Shown here one piece after another: positions 38,406 to 50,794 of a stretch of DNA of 64,000 nt. The notes under the pieces are model-generated. The model searched no databases, was not told where the DNA came from, and saw only the letters and a program-made list of their open reading frames with translations. Position 1 is the first letter of the stretch. Each line of letters begins with the position of its first letter. Source of the DNA: Chaunax sp. Z400 (lineage: Eukaryota; Chordata; Actinopteri; Lophiiformes; Chaunacidae); contig CM075184.1 in the NCBI GenBank assembly GCA_037577475.1, positions 12,762,094-12,826,093 of the forward strand, written 5' to 3'. The position numbers and the translations under genes were made by a program.

Positions 38406-39096
38406 CAGGGATAGACATTGCTTTTAGAATATTTGAATAGTTATTCATTAAAATCGATAAGTGAAGTCATTTATCGTTTTGTCATCAAAAATTATTTTCC
38501 CTTATTTTTATCTGCACCTGGTAGCAATGCAGACGTCGGTGACAATACATCTACAGGCTGTTTGCAACCGCTATAAGCAATAGAAGAAGAGCACACTGCG
38601 GTCGCCAGGCAGACAGCAGTTGTATGCTAGCCATTAAAAAGTCTGATGTGGAACGCCTTTTAAAAAAAATAAAGGAAAAATTAGGTGTAGTTCCACCTCT
38701 GCCAGGTAAAACTATCCTATCACAAGTCTATCTCAACTATGCACAATCATTTGAGAACAAAGCACCAGCAGATGAAGGTCCTTCCACAGTTCAACAGTCA
38801 ATGGTTAGTTTTGTTAGACGACAAAGTAAGTTTCATGTCAGACGTGCAGAATAAACAACGGTCGTCAACTCACAGATGATAGCTAAAGACATGCTTCCCA
38901 TCAGCTTTGTTGAAGGCAACGGTTTTCCCCACCTAGAAAAACTATCACCGCAGGACTGGAGAAACTACAGTATATGATGATGCTGCACCTGAGCTGCAAA
39001 CTCATTAAGCGCAAATTGGCTACTACTAATCGATTAGTAGTCGATTAGCGCCAAGCGATTATCGATTAGTATTTTTGCTTGATAGGCCCATCCCTA
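38406..39096 (+). mobile_element. hAT (ZBED-like) transposon fossil
   Basis: The left end reads CAGGGATAGACA and the right end reads AGGCCCATCCCT, whose complement is AGGGATGGGCCT, the usual hAT terminal form. Close to the right end is an 18-bp perfect palindrome CTACTAATCGATTAGTAG (39023-39040) followed by further TCGATTAG repeats. A shorter TCGATAAG/TTATCG pair lies near the left end (about 38455-38476). The interior encodes decayed transposase. No 8-bp target duplication was found, so the true ends may differ slightly. Confidence 0.72.
38624..38980 (+). pseudogene. hAT transposase fragment (ZBED type)
   Basis: A 76-codon open stretch (38624-38854; it contains STVQQSMVSFVRRQSKF) hits TAA and then continues in the same frame as NSQMIAKDMLPISFVEGNGF and HLEKLSP up to about 38955. 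The second part matches the conserved block of ZBED/hAT transposases that reads roughly 'I..MIAKDL.PLSVVE..GF..L...L.P'. The BED finger before it and the catalytic and dimerisation parts after it are missing, so only a small slice of the roughly 600-residue family protein remains. Confidence 0.75.
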
Positions 39097-41570
39097 ATTA
39101 ATAGCCACATGACTTTATTCAACAGCCAGCTTGCCACCACCCACACATCAGCTCCATTTAGCCCACAAATGTGTCGATATCTGCTGCGGCAACAAGTGTC
39201 ATCAGGTGCTCTAGCAAGATTCTATGCAAGGGGACATTTTTCCTGTCTATTCATTATTCTAAGGGTCATGAGTATTGAAATCCACAAAAACTTGCCTAAA
39301 GCTAATTACAAATTAAATCTGCACTCTTGAGATGTTGGAGCTTCCCATCAATGCTTGAAAACCAGCCCAACTCTCCTCTGTTAGGGAGGACAACTTCAAA
39401 TATATCAAAACCTTGAGCGAAAAATGCTGGATGATGCTTTAAACTACAAAGGTGCTCTCATCTCATCTCAACCTGTCTAATTACATTAACAACAGTATGA
39501 GGCTTAATATGGACTCCCACTGCACAAAGGGAGGGAATTAAGGATTGCATATATGTCTCCTTTTGTATGTATAAAACAAGAATAATGTTCATGTTCAACC
39601 CAACTCAGTGGCTGCATTTGAGTAATTTTAAGGTACCTGAAAGCCTTAAAATTAGGAGCTAGTTACCTTGAAGGATATAGGTTAAATCCTTTACTTTGCA
39701 ATCAGCTGGTGTGTAGCCATGAGATGACAGGAGCCTTACAAAGCCAACATAATCCCCTTGTCCTGGACTAATCTGATGCCCTGGACCGCTGAACAAACAT
39801 TGTGAAATTCTCTTCTTCCACTAGGTTTCTATGATACTCCTAACCTGATGTGGAACATATTTTAAAAGGTGAAAGCATCACCAAAATTTCCATAAAACTT
39901 AACACAATGCGTCCAAGGCATTTTGTATATCCTACAGATTTCATTTTTCCTTCTTGTCAACAGAAATACTTTGACTGAAAGCCACAGTTATTTTACATAC
40001 ATCAATCATCATCAGTTCCCCCTTTTGAAAAATAGTCACATCTTGTCTTCTTACTGTAGTTAGCACAAAACTTAAACTTGTGGATGAGGAAATAGAAATT
40101 GTCAAGCAGCTTTGGTCTCATTTTCACCTCAGGCTCACATCCAAGCGTTTAAATTTACACATCTCTGACAACTATAAAATGTCACGCTATTATGTGGAGC
40201 TTAGAGTCTTAAATTTCACTTCCACTTTACGATTGATGGCTCTGTCAGATTGAATAAAATCTTTCTGGCATTCTACAACAAGGCTCCTAACGCCCTTACC
40301 CATCAGATGGAGAGAAACTGCCTTTGAAAAAGATTGCCAGCTGAAAAGACAGCTGTGCCAGCTCTCTGTTAAACGTTGCATTTCCCTTGTTGGAAAAGAT
40401 AGAATGGAACAAATAACAGGAAGTGCTACAAGTACTAAAAGGAACACTTCTGCTCCAATAACTATCATTTTGCTGGCCAAATTATTTCACATTTGAGAAA
40501 TAAGTCCTTGGCAATGTGAGTCTTTTGGGCTTGACAGATTACAATTACTATCTCTTGTAATTATTTCAGCATGGCAAGGACATAAGTAATCATAGGTCTA
40601 AACATAAAACAACCTGAAAATGTATACAATCAATACCTATGTGACTAATGAATCAATACTGACCAAACACTCTTAAAGCCTAAGTGAAACACTTGAATCA
40701 TTTATAAACGTAGCTGACAAATTACAGTAGCTCTAGTAAAGCTGATCTTCTCACTGCTCTTGGCACTAAAAATCACTTTTTCTGGCTCTCTGGATAAAAC
40801 AGTGAAATTTGTTGTGCATATCAATACTTAAGTTGATAGGCACAACATAAACAATGAGTTTATTGGCTGTGTTATCCTACTGTGGTACTATTACTCGCTG
40901 GTTGTCACCTGAAATCATTTTGTAAAACCAAATCCGGTTACAATGCTTGCTACAACACCACAATGGGGCTTTTCCATCTTTCACAAAGAAATTCCCAGAT
41001 TATTTTGTTATTCACATGCTTCTGCGCTATTATGTAGCAGCAAGGTCTAGAAGAGTGGGTTTTTCACCAGCAGCAACTTAATGACTTCTACAGCTGAGAC
41101 AAACATGGTGAAAAAGTAAAACAAAGCAAATATACGGGAATGCAAAAAAAAGAAAGAAAGTGAATTTCAAACCACAGAGATTCAGTAAGAAGCTACAAAA
41201 ACACTGAGCGCTTAACACACACAGACACAAACTCTCTTTGCTCTCCTGCACACGAGTTGAGTCTTGCAACACACACAGGCAGAAGGGGGGTTGTCAGGGC
41301 TTGGCCACAGCCGGTGAGACATCACCGTAGCCTGCTTAGAGGCGGGTCGGGCGTGCTTTGGCACCACTCTGGAGGAGGTCCATCTCGGTGAAGCACAGCA
41401 CAACTCGGCGAGGTTGAACTGACAATTGAAACAAAAATCAACGTGGCATGGTTTGACTCAACACGGGCAAAATGCCAATGGAAAACCCCACAGGCTGACA
41501 CTTCAAGCAGACTAACTGCTATTTGTTGCTGAGCTCTTTGACATAAAGCACTACAAGCACACAGGTCTAC
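39097..41570. other. presumed znf609 intron 1; nothing recognised
   Basis: No coding or repeat signal beyond short homopolymers. Confidence 0.45.
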
Positions 41571-41578
41571 TGCTAACT

Positions 41579-42764
41579 TGGGATGGGTACCAAGAACCAG
41601 TAATAAATTTGTTCCAGTTTTAAACACACCATTACCGAAGTATCAATAAGCTCCTGGACAAACAGTGCTGCTAGCAGGATTTATTTATTGCTAATTAATT
41701 CTAACATAGCTGGCATTTTCAAAAGGTTGGCGCTCAATTGAATGAGTGGGGGCCAGGAAGGGCGGTCTGCTCTGTGTGACGAAAGCACGCATTTATAATG
41801 GAACGCGTCATCATGGCAGACAGGACAAGACGTTCTTGTTCTTTATGAAACTGAACGAAAATGAAACCAAATGCAAAAATGCAATAAGGTTGTGTCGTGT
41901 AAAAGGGGGCGACACCACCAATGCCATGAAACGCTTGCAAATACAGCATTTCATATGGATGGGATTTGCCAAACTAAAAATGCATCTGGCTTGATCTAAT
42001 CCAACCCAAGTCAAGGCAACACTCACACACACTAAATGAATCACAGTCAACATGGGTTTGCTAACTGCTAACGTTTACTGCGAGGTATCCTCCTCAGAGC
42101 CTTAAGTACAGAGCGTTTGGCCAGCTATGCACGTCAAAGTAAAGGGCTTGTTTTCGTCACTGACAGGCTCATAAATGTTAAAATGTAAATGATGTAAGTG
42201 TTCGACAACATGGTAGGATCCAGATCCAGTGTTCCACCCATGTCTATCTACCTTAACGACCGTACAGACTGTTGTCGTCAGTTTTCTGCCATGACACCCC
42301 ATTGAGTGCCTGTAGTCAATTATCTCTTGGATGGCTTGTTTCTGATGTTTAAGTTGTCATACTCAGGGATTATTATATATAGGCATTACTGTTGAAATAT
42401 ACTCCTTCACAAATTCTGCATTTTGAATAAAGTACGCAAAGAATTGCTCACATGCTGAACTCTCCACCCTCTGAAACAACTGTGGCTCAGTTGGCCAAAC
42501 TGGATTTATTTATGGCTCTGGGAAGTTTGAAATTTGTGTGCGCTGTCCTGACAACCAGGTAATTAATTTTGTGTTGCTGATGGCTGATGATATTTTCAAC
42601 TGTAGGAAGATAACCAGAGCCCTTAACTCTAGTTACAAACCAATCACAAATCACATCTTTTCATGCCACGTCTTTGTTTTTTGGACCAAATAATGTAGAG
42701 AGGTATTAATAAGAGAACTGATAAGTATCGGTATCGATAAAATCCTAATGATACCCATTCCTAA
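41579..42764 (+). mobile_element. hAT transposon, internally deleted, with intact 8-bp target site duplication
   Basis: The 1186-bp element begins TGGGATGGGTACCAAG, and its other end read on the minus strand begins TTAGGAATGGGTATC, giving imperfect inverted termini of hAT type. TGCTAACT occurs directly outside both ends (41571-41578 and 42765-42772), the 8-bp duplication expected of hAT insertion. A BED-finger remnant lies inside, and there is no catalytic domain. Confidence 0.85.
41818..41965 (+). pseudogene. BED zinc-finger remnant of a hAT transposase
   Basis: The plus-strand frame from 41746 to 41994 includes FFMKLNENETKCKNAIRL followed by VKGGDTTNAMKRLQIQH. This follows the BED pattern of an aromatic start, 'KCK.C', a '(Y)KGG.TTN(L)..HL' block and a closing histidine. 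The second cysteine of the pair and part of the final histidine pair appear altered, so zinc binding is doubtful. Rather than continuing into transposase, the sequence runs into unrelated DNA, which fits an internal deletion of the parent element. Confidence 0.68.
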
Positions 42765-42772
42765 TGCTAACT

Positions 42773-44399
42773 GGATGGTACGCTAAAAACTTCCCACATT
42801 CACAATACTAGATGAGTGCATGGTGTAAATCAGTCGTGTTTATTCTATTCTAACTGGATCAATGTGGATTAATGAAGTTAGTATTGCTAGAATTGCATGT
42901 AGGATTCCACATATGACCTTACACCTGCAATTGTATTAAGGATTTCCTTTATGAGTGCCAATCTTATTGTTACATCTTGAGAATGGAGCTGCCAAACTGG
43001 TATTTTATAATACCTTCCGTATTAGTCATCAAAGCTTAAGGTTCTCCAGGAACAAACATTCAATGTTTCCTTTTTCTCTTGATTCGTGCTTTAATCCCGA
43101 CAATTGAACATTGGATTCAGCATTTTATTACAGATCATCTGGCATCCCTCACCTCTAGTTAAGGACAAAGGCCAATCCTTGGGTGGATGGTAGGTTCTAT
43201 AGCTAGAGCAACGCTGCATTTTTAGGTCAACGTTTCTTGATATTTGGGGATTAAAAAAAAAATCTAACAAATTTATTTCAAGATAGTTATTACCCAACAC
43301 TGACACTGCAACCACTATTTACATTAAGCTACTGATGGCGTATCTGCCATTTTATCTGTCCAAGTAAAACTGAATTTAGTGTATTCACAGACACTGAACC
43401 GCTCTCAAATATGTCCCAATGAACTACTGTAATGCCTAACACTCCCTGAGAGTAGATGTCCATTCAATTAGTCACACCAGATGGAGGATTTTAAGAGTTG
43501 CATTGCAAGCACTTGTTGCACTGGTAAAAACAGAAACGTACAACACAAATTAAATATACGGACAACCAATTATATTTGATTAAATGCTAGCAGTGCTGGA
43601 TTCGGAACAATGAACAAGGTTGTGCAAAATCTATGACAACTTTATCTTACACGCTTACTTGCACAATGGTGATAAGGGCTGGATAGTTTAACACGTCTCA
43701 CCACACTCTCTACTTCCTTCAGGTTTTGTAATTGAAAAGAGAGAAAACTTGAAATGCTGCAATTTGGAAACATTTAATCAATTACTGGTTACTGGGCTGC
43801 AGACTGCTTGGCCAGTCTTGAATGTGGTACTTGTCATACTGCATGGAGTAGTACAGACCTCAGGGCAGAACACAGGGTTAGTCCATTGTGGTCTAGTAAA
43901 AAAAATATTGTGCTTTAATTGGATGACTCATTTCACAGAGATGGGACAGCCCCAACAGCATCTGCCAACAAAAAGAATCTGGAGAGAAGGTTCCCAATTT
44001 TGTTCCATGTCAGAAAGCCCTAACTAGAAGGTTATTAGACCACAAACCACCATTTCATAAGATCTTGTCCACGAGTCCTACTGGAGAAGACTTTGTTCTG
44101 CAGAGAACTTGTTACAGACACATTAGTGTTACAGTGGTGTCAGCAGCTGACGTGAAATTCAAATAGTCGGTGTCATATATTTTTGCATTTAAACTTCGAG
44201 AGAGGAAAACATTTTTTCCTGAAATCATCAAAACCCTCACGGTCAGCCTTGGGGTCCCCGGCACACAGCTTGGGAAACACTGTAGGCACAACACTGGTGG
44301 AATCTGCAGCTCAGTAATGTTTCCTCATAATATTTTATTGCCCAACATTTCACTGTACATGAAAATTATAAGTGCAAACAGCTCGGCAGCTTTTCTGCC
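42773..44399. other. presumed znf609 intron 1, near the candidate promoter; nothing recognised
   Basis: AT-rich. The plus frame at 43749-44027 (92 codons) shows no motif. Confidence 0.4.
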
Positions 44400-45320
44400 A
44401 TTAAAATAGCTCCTCTAGGCGACGTCGGCTACGCGAGTACTTAAGTTATTAGCTGTTGCATTTCACTGCTTCAAACGTCACTTAGCTTGAGGGCAGGTTA
44501 AGTTAGCAGTTTTAAAGGCTTAGTTGGACTTCAGAAGAAGCTAACAGAGCTAACTTAGCTCGGTGTTGGGACTCGTACACAAGCTGGCAGAGTGAAACAA
44601 TGAGCTCAGAGTGCAGTCAGGCTTGGTTAGCTTGCTTGCTGCTGCATGCCGTGTTGGCTCTGTGGTGTAAAGCTAGCCCGCTTACCTTGCAAGCGAGGCT
44701 AGCGTTAAATGGCTAACGAGTCGTACCACCATCAACAATGAGAAAAAAAAACAGAGAAAATGTACAAACTTACCGACTTAGCTAGCCACTCCTATTCCAA
44801 CCCATAGTCTGTCCATGGTGGGGTGCACTCCAGAGAAAGAGCAAATCAGAGAAAATGACTTGAATTTCAAGAAAACCTCTAAAAATCTGAAGTACCAGAA
44901 ACCAGTGGCAGCGCACTCCCCAAGACATCCAACACAAGAGAGGATGGGAGGCCAGCGATTCACTGGACTTCTGCCATCACACTCCGAGATATCGTCCACT
45001 CCGAAAACAACCCGCTCTGGAAGGCATTTTATCGGCACGGTGTCAAGCCCGACACAAGTCCAGTCCTCTCCCGCGACCTTCTGCCAGTTACTCCCACAGC
45101 GAAGAGCTTTCCATCCAGGTTAATTCCTCCGTATTCACCGTCTCTGGATGAGCGCCGTAGTGGTTCTCGGTGTGGGAACTGATACAATGTAACCAACCAG
45201 CGGGAGAGGTTAGGAAATCCAGGATGAGAAGCTCCACCCGGACCGAACTGTCACAGTACAGAGCCCCCTGGTTAAAGACCCGGAACTGGATTCCTCACAG
45301 TGACTGGACTGCGATTTAAT
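44400..45320 (-). promoter_or_regulatory. znf609: CpG-rich region; candidate znf609 promoter and noncoding first exon
   Basis: CpG dinucleotides are clearly denser here than in the AT-rich flanks, for example GGCGACGTCGGCTACGCGAG near 44418 and several clusters at 44980-45300. On the minus strand two strong donors face the znf609 exon: GCAAG|GTAAGC (exon end 44686) and AGTCG|GTAAGT (exon end 44774). Human ZNF609 has a noncoding first exon and a long first intron, so a start site in about 44.8-45.3 kb splicing to 20874 is a reasonable model, with an intron of about 24 kb. No TATA box or defined start site is evident. It could instead be an unrelated CpG island or the start of a plus-strand transcript. 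Confidence 0.5.
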
Positions 45321-47889
45321 TCATTAGTCGTCCAGGAGGAATGTCCACCAGACCAGGTGGAATATAAGTGTTGACTTACAGACACAGGAACAGCTTGACG
45401 CAAAAATATTCAACCCCCATTGTATATTTGGATTATTGGCTAAATATAATATTTATCAGCTGTTAGCAATAACCAAATCAAACTGGAAGAGTTGAAATAG
45501 TTCAATGCAACAGATTTGAAGTTTTTTGAAAACACTGTCAACCTTCATAGACTTACTTACTTTAGCAAAACAGTCCCAAAGTTTTTTCTATTAAGGTCTA
45601 AATTTACATACTACATTTTACTGTGTATTAGCAATATGGCCAAGTCAAGAGAAGTGTCCAAAAATGTAAGAGAAGGGACTATTTTTCAATTATCAAATCT
45701 CTGTTTTGTGTACAGAAATATATTAAAATAGTACAAAATACTATTTAAAAAAGCACAAATGCAACCAACAGGGAAAGACACTGTATAATTATAAAAAAAA
45801 AAAAAAGAGAAAGCCTGAAAATCATCACATTTGACAATCTGGAGTCTGTTAATGTTTATATTTTTAGCTAGTAAATAAATTAGACAAGTAGTTGATAATA
45901 AACATTCTTTCACTTAATTACTTTCACAGTTATTCAATACAGATTAACCAAGAATTCATTTTTGTTCCAACTGTGATATATGATATCTTTAGTTATAGTG
46001 CTGGATACTCAAATATGGCGGTCTCATAAACAAGAAAAACAAACAATACCCAAAGGACCATATTGAGATTAGAGGCTGCTTATGTAGAAATACATGCATG
46101 ATGTTAAACTAGAGGCATTACATTCAGCAGGTACATCACAGACATGCATATTATCAGGCAATGATACTAAAGGACTGGGCCTACTGTTTGAGTATATATG
46201 AATATTAGTAATCTATTATTAAATGCTAATGGATTTCTCAATGTGTAAAACACCATCTGCTCTGCACACATAAACATGGATATGTGATTAATGAATGATG
46301 AAAGTCTGTAGTTGTAATTGTTTGATGAATTGTCAATAAATGGATTTCGCTGAAGTTTTTCCACAAACGTCTGCTAGAAGTTGTTGAACAGGCCATTGGA
46401 GCAGTCACAACCTTGCAACCCAAATGGTGATTTATAACACATCAATAAAAGAGTTATTTACAAAAAATACAAACGGTGTGCAAGAAACCAGTTATTACAG
46501 CAGCCTATTATAAAAACTGTATACTTTGCATTTGGATAAGAGAGTGAACGTAGTCTTGAACATTAATAGAAACATCCTTTCAAAGGTGTATTAATATCAT
46601 CTGTAAATAATTGTCGGTTCACTTTCTTCCAAACGTATCAAATGTGCATCAGGTTTAAAGCTTTAAATACTCTGATTAAATTAAAGACATAAACGCCTAA
46701 GTTAAAACTTGATCTTTAAGCTTCAATGCAAGTTGAACATGTTACCTTTGTGAGTATCTAAGCTATTTAACTGAATTGAATCTATTAAATAACCAGAAGG
46801 GAATTTCTCCATGTGCTAAAAAAAAAAAAAAGATTCCACTAATAAGACCCTTTCAGATGTGCTAGGATTCCAACTCTCACAGCACCACGGATAACCTTTC
46901 ATGTTTACCAGCTTCAAACACCATGAAGGCTTTAAGTCGTTGTCTCTTTCAGCGCTGGTTTCCCCGGCAACAAGAATATGATAATGTTGCCTTTGACATG
47001 ACAGAAGGAATCATCTCGCTAACAAACAGAGACAACAGGCACAGGGAGGGCTGGGGGAGAGGCAGGGGAGGGGGCTGAATTAATGGACTCATTTTCACAC
47101 AGAGGGAAAAGCTGCAGCAGCTACTCACCCTCCTCCATCCATCCTCCATCTTCTTCTATTGCCTCCAATGCATTCCTGCTGGCAAGCACACTCACTCCTT
47201 CCCAGGGGAACAGCCAACCTCCATTGGAAAGCTAAATAACAGTCAGGGGAAAGTGGGAACTGGAGGGGACAGATTTCTGGTGATGACTGCCCTTCAAGGC
47301 TGAGGCTCCAAACCAAGTACTCTCGCTGCTGAGTGTCACACCAACAAAACCTGAAACACACAAGCTGTGTGCACGCCATGTGTTTTCCATCAGCGAGAAA
47401 GGGCTAATCAGCCAGCCATGTGGAATCACAGAGGGCCTGGCTTGATTCATGTGATCATCTTTCCATTACTCTATAAATGAAACTGTGAAGTCTTGAAACA
47501 CATTTCACAGAAACTTGTTCTGTGGCATGTCAAATAAAAGATCTGTGTCAACTAACGTAGGAGCACATCAAAAAGTGTCACACCATTTTACAGTACAAAA
47601 ACATCATGCTAAATAACAGAATTACCCATACAATGAAAAGCAACATAGGATCCAGTATCTTAACTTGACAGATAAGAGGTTACCAGTTCAACTAATTGTT
47701 TGAACTTTTTACCACAACCCAACTCATTGACACTCTCCACATTAATGTCACTAAGCCAACTGAATCATCGCAGAGCTGGAGTCTGATTTTTACATCTGCA
47801 TTTTATCTACTTGTAACAGTTGTTTTCTTGTCCTTTTTACATTTTCAACCACACCAGAGGCAGATCTTTAAGGAAAGCAGCGGCAATTC
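45321..47889. other. region upstream of the candidate znf609 promoter; nothing recognised
   Basis: CpG density drops sharply after about 45.3 kb. No exon of a neighbouring gene was identified. If the real first exon lies outside the window, this is still intron. Confidence 0.4.
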
Positions 47890-48047
47890 ATTGATCAGTT
47901 GGTCGATTGGTCCACTGCTGAGGTCCAGACTGAAACGTCTCACTATTGGATGGATTGTCATTTTGTGCAGACATTAATAGTCCCCAGAGGATGAATCCTA
48001 GTGACTGGTGATCCACTGATATGTCCTCCGTTGCCACCATGAAATTT
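47890..48047 (+). repeat. common percomorph interspersed repeat, 5' portion
   Basis: Contains GGTCCAGACTGAAACGTCTC, TATTGGATGGATTGTCATTT, TGTGCAGACATTAATAGTCC and AGAGGATGAATCC in that order, then GCCACCATGAAATTTACA. I recall this string of phrases from a very common repeat of perch-like fishes. It is noncoding. The family name is not known to me. Confidence 0.6.
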
Positions 48048-48289
48048 ACATTCTTAACTAAAAAGGCACTCAGTAGAGCACATAGCTAAGGCCCAGCGGT
48101 CCCCTTTAATTCAATCAAGCCTAATCCACAGTCAAACTCATAGCCCTGTAAGCAGCATTTATTTAAGGTGACTGGATTTGTAACAGTTAATCATTTACAT
48201 CTGGATTTTTGTTTGGATCCACACCAAACTGCTCATACTCATGGATGCCAGCCCCCTAAATATGGCAGATTTTATAAATCAAAATCCTG

Positions 48290-48430
48290 CATGCATCATT
48301 CCCTTAGAAATGAAAGGAAATGTTGATGAACACAATCTTCAAGAAAGAGTTTAATGGAAATCCGTTCAGTATTTTTTGCGTTATCCTACTGACCAACCCA
48401 ACCAACCAACCAACCAACCAACCAACAAAT
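48290..48430 (+). repeat. LINE/SINE-like tail ending in (AACC)n
   Basis: TTTAATGGAAATCCGTTCAG followed by TATTTTTTGCGTTATCCTAC is a typical fish retroposon tail leading into a simple repeat. The tail here is (AACC)n at 48392-48427. A similar tail is seen at 29500-29575. Confidence 0.5.
48392..48427 (+). repeat. (AACC)n microsatellite
   Basis: Tail repeat after the retroposon-like sequence, about eight units with one irregular unit at the start. Confidence 0.9.
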
Positions 48431-48485
48431 AGCCATGAGTGAAAACATAACCTCCTTTGCTGAGGTAACACTTATTTAATGGATT

Positions 48486-48770
48486 ACGAAGACCTTTGAT
48501 AAAGATATTCATGGTCCCCAGTGGCCAAACCTATATGACTGAAGTGATCCTCTGACTTTTAGACTTGGCAATTCTTTGAAAATGAACCTGAAAATACCTG
48601 AAAAACTAAAGACAATCTCATTAGCCTCAGTTGTGTTTCTTGGTAATTAGCAGAAGTCTGTATGCTTAAGTGCTGAATTAAAATGGTTCATGTGGTGAAC
48701 ATGATCACATTAACATCGGCACGCATGTTAGCATTTAGCTCGAGGCACAACCTCACAGAGCCACTAGCTT
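48486..48770 (+). repeat. common percomorph interspersed repeat, 3' portion
   Basis: Contains ATATTCATGGTCCCCAGTGG, then GATCCTCTGACTTTTAGACT, AATCTCATTAGCCTCAG, TTGGTAATTAGCAGAAG and GCATGTTAGCATTTAGCTCG followed by CCTCACAGAGCCACTAGC. This is the order of the second half of the family seen at 47890-48047. The two halves are separated by about 440 bp that includes the (AACC)-tailed repeat. Confidence 0.6.
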
Positions 48771-50570
48771 AGTCCAACCACCCCCCATTCACTCTACTAT
48801 AGTGCACTACATTTATACTGTGCTTTTTTTATTTGAATGCCCATATTCTGAGGGAAAAAAGCAGTGTTCAGGGTACTTACACTACCGTCTGTTAACAATC
48901 CCATAAATGCAATGCCAAGCATTTTACAGATGAAAATATGACAGAAAATATGACTCTACATTCTGTTATAAAAGAAGAAGTGAATCAGTAAACGAGGGAG
49001 TGGTTTTATACACAGCCAAAGTCTTCTTAGAGGATAGTCAGATGGACAGGAAGAAGAGTTTTATGTTTGTTTTGTTGTGTTTTGATTGCCTGAATATAGC
49101 CAGGCAACCATCACTTATCTACCATGGTTAATGGATGGGAGTCATGCAGACAACATGCATTAAGCTCAAGAGAAATCATATTTCATGAACATAAGATTGA
49201 CCAAGAGCCAAGAATTAATCAATTAAACAATGACGTCAATAAACAGACAGATCTGGCTCCATGTCTTCTCTCAGACTAAACATGTGACTTGAATATTGCA
49301 TGAAAAGGCTAAATCAAAGGAAGCAGAGAAAAGTGGGGATTCAGACTGTTCAAACTGTATTCATTTGTCTTCGATCACATGATCCTTGTCCCTCCTTTGA
49401 TAAAAATTAGATGAAGAATGTAAACGTAATGGCTCTTTTAAAAAAAATTCTGCTCTACAGTAAATTTGAGCGAACATCTTTATTGGTGTAAACTGGAATT
49501 AAGAACCAATTATTTCAACAGAAAACATACTATAGTCATGAGGCATTTGTAAAACATGTTGCATCTTCCAATAGAAAATAGAATAAAAAATATTTTTTGT
49601 CAATATGGTCATTTTTTTCTGCTAATTTACTTTTGTCTCTATAAAATAATTTTGTCAAATATCTACCATTCTGTCATATCATAACATTTGTTGTCTATCA
49701 TATAGCAATATACTAATAGGTAATCCTGAGTAATCGTGTTATGTATCTGTTACAGTGTCAGCTCCTAAGAAAACAGAAACCTGGAGGGACTATTTTACAT
49801 ATTCAAGAGACTAAAGCTTGACAAATCACTATGTTCAGAGATTTACCCCTCCTGACAGGAGATGCCTTGAGGACAGACTATCATCTGAACTCTCTTTTGT
49901 GTGGCATCGTGTGTGTTTAAAAACCTCCGAGAAGCCGTAAAGAAGCCCTGTTGGGGGTTTCCTGTGGACAGTCATAAGACATTAACATGAACACGCTCTC
50001 TTTCAGTTGGCATTTCTATTATTTCACTTGGTGTTTCTATGGTATTCTCTTTAAAACAAAAGCCATCATGTTAAATATCACCTTCTACATTAGTGCTGTT
50101 GCAGGTTTCGTCTCATTCCACAGGTCAAAAGGTCATGGATCAAATTGATCGCTTATCGGTGGATCTTCAGAAATGGCAACGAGTGAAAGCCATTTGTAAT
50201 GGGAAATCAATTTTTAATTGAATTTATGCATCTGCTCTCCTTGTAAGGAACAATTTTATTGTCAATCCAGACTTGTTTTGTGATGCCAGTTTGGTTTTTG
50301 TTACTGTGCAGATATTTGTTACTATACAGATTTCCTCTGATGTCATTCATTTGTGGAAAATATAATTTATAGACCAGTTATTAACGTTCACCCACCTCCA
50401 ATTGCACACAGGTCCTAGATCTGTGAAAAGAGAGAACACATACATCTGTCGATAATGTCTCAGAATCACTCACTGCATTTTCCCTCTTGCCTTGAGGGGC
50501 TAAAGTTCACGTGCTTCCCCTCCTCAGATGGGGCCCACCTCTTACCTTTGGACTAACCAGAGCTGGTGAG
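48771..50570. other. noncoding; nothing recognised
   Basis: AT-rich sequence between repeats, without frames or repeats of note. Confidence 0.4.
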
Positions 50571-50670
50571 CCAGGACAGGACAGGACAGGACAGGACAGG
50601 GCAGGGCAGGGCAGGACAGGACAGGGCAGGGCAGGGCAGGACAGGACAGGACAGGACAGGACAGGACGGA
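50571..50670 (+). repeat. pentanucleotide array (ACAGG/GCAGG)n
   Basis: Eighteen clean 5-bp units with two variants, A (ACAGG) and G (GCAGG), ordered A5 G3 A2 G3 A5, flanked by CCAGG before and ACGGA after. Confidence 0.95.
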
Positions 50671-50794
50671 TTCTGTTCTACTAGGAATAGCTAACTTATC
50701 CTTTCATACATTCAGAAGTACAACATTCATGAGAACAGTATGATCAGGAAATGTGTTGTATGCAACAAACTTCCTAGGACTGTGTTTTTATTAA

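Noticed and set aside
44815..45123. 102-codon plus-strand frame in the CpG-rich region
   Set aside because: No family resemblance; high GC alone lowers stop frequency. Kept only as part of the promoter candidate.
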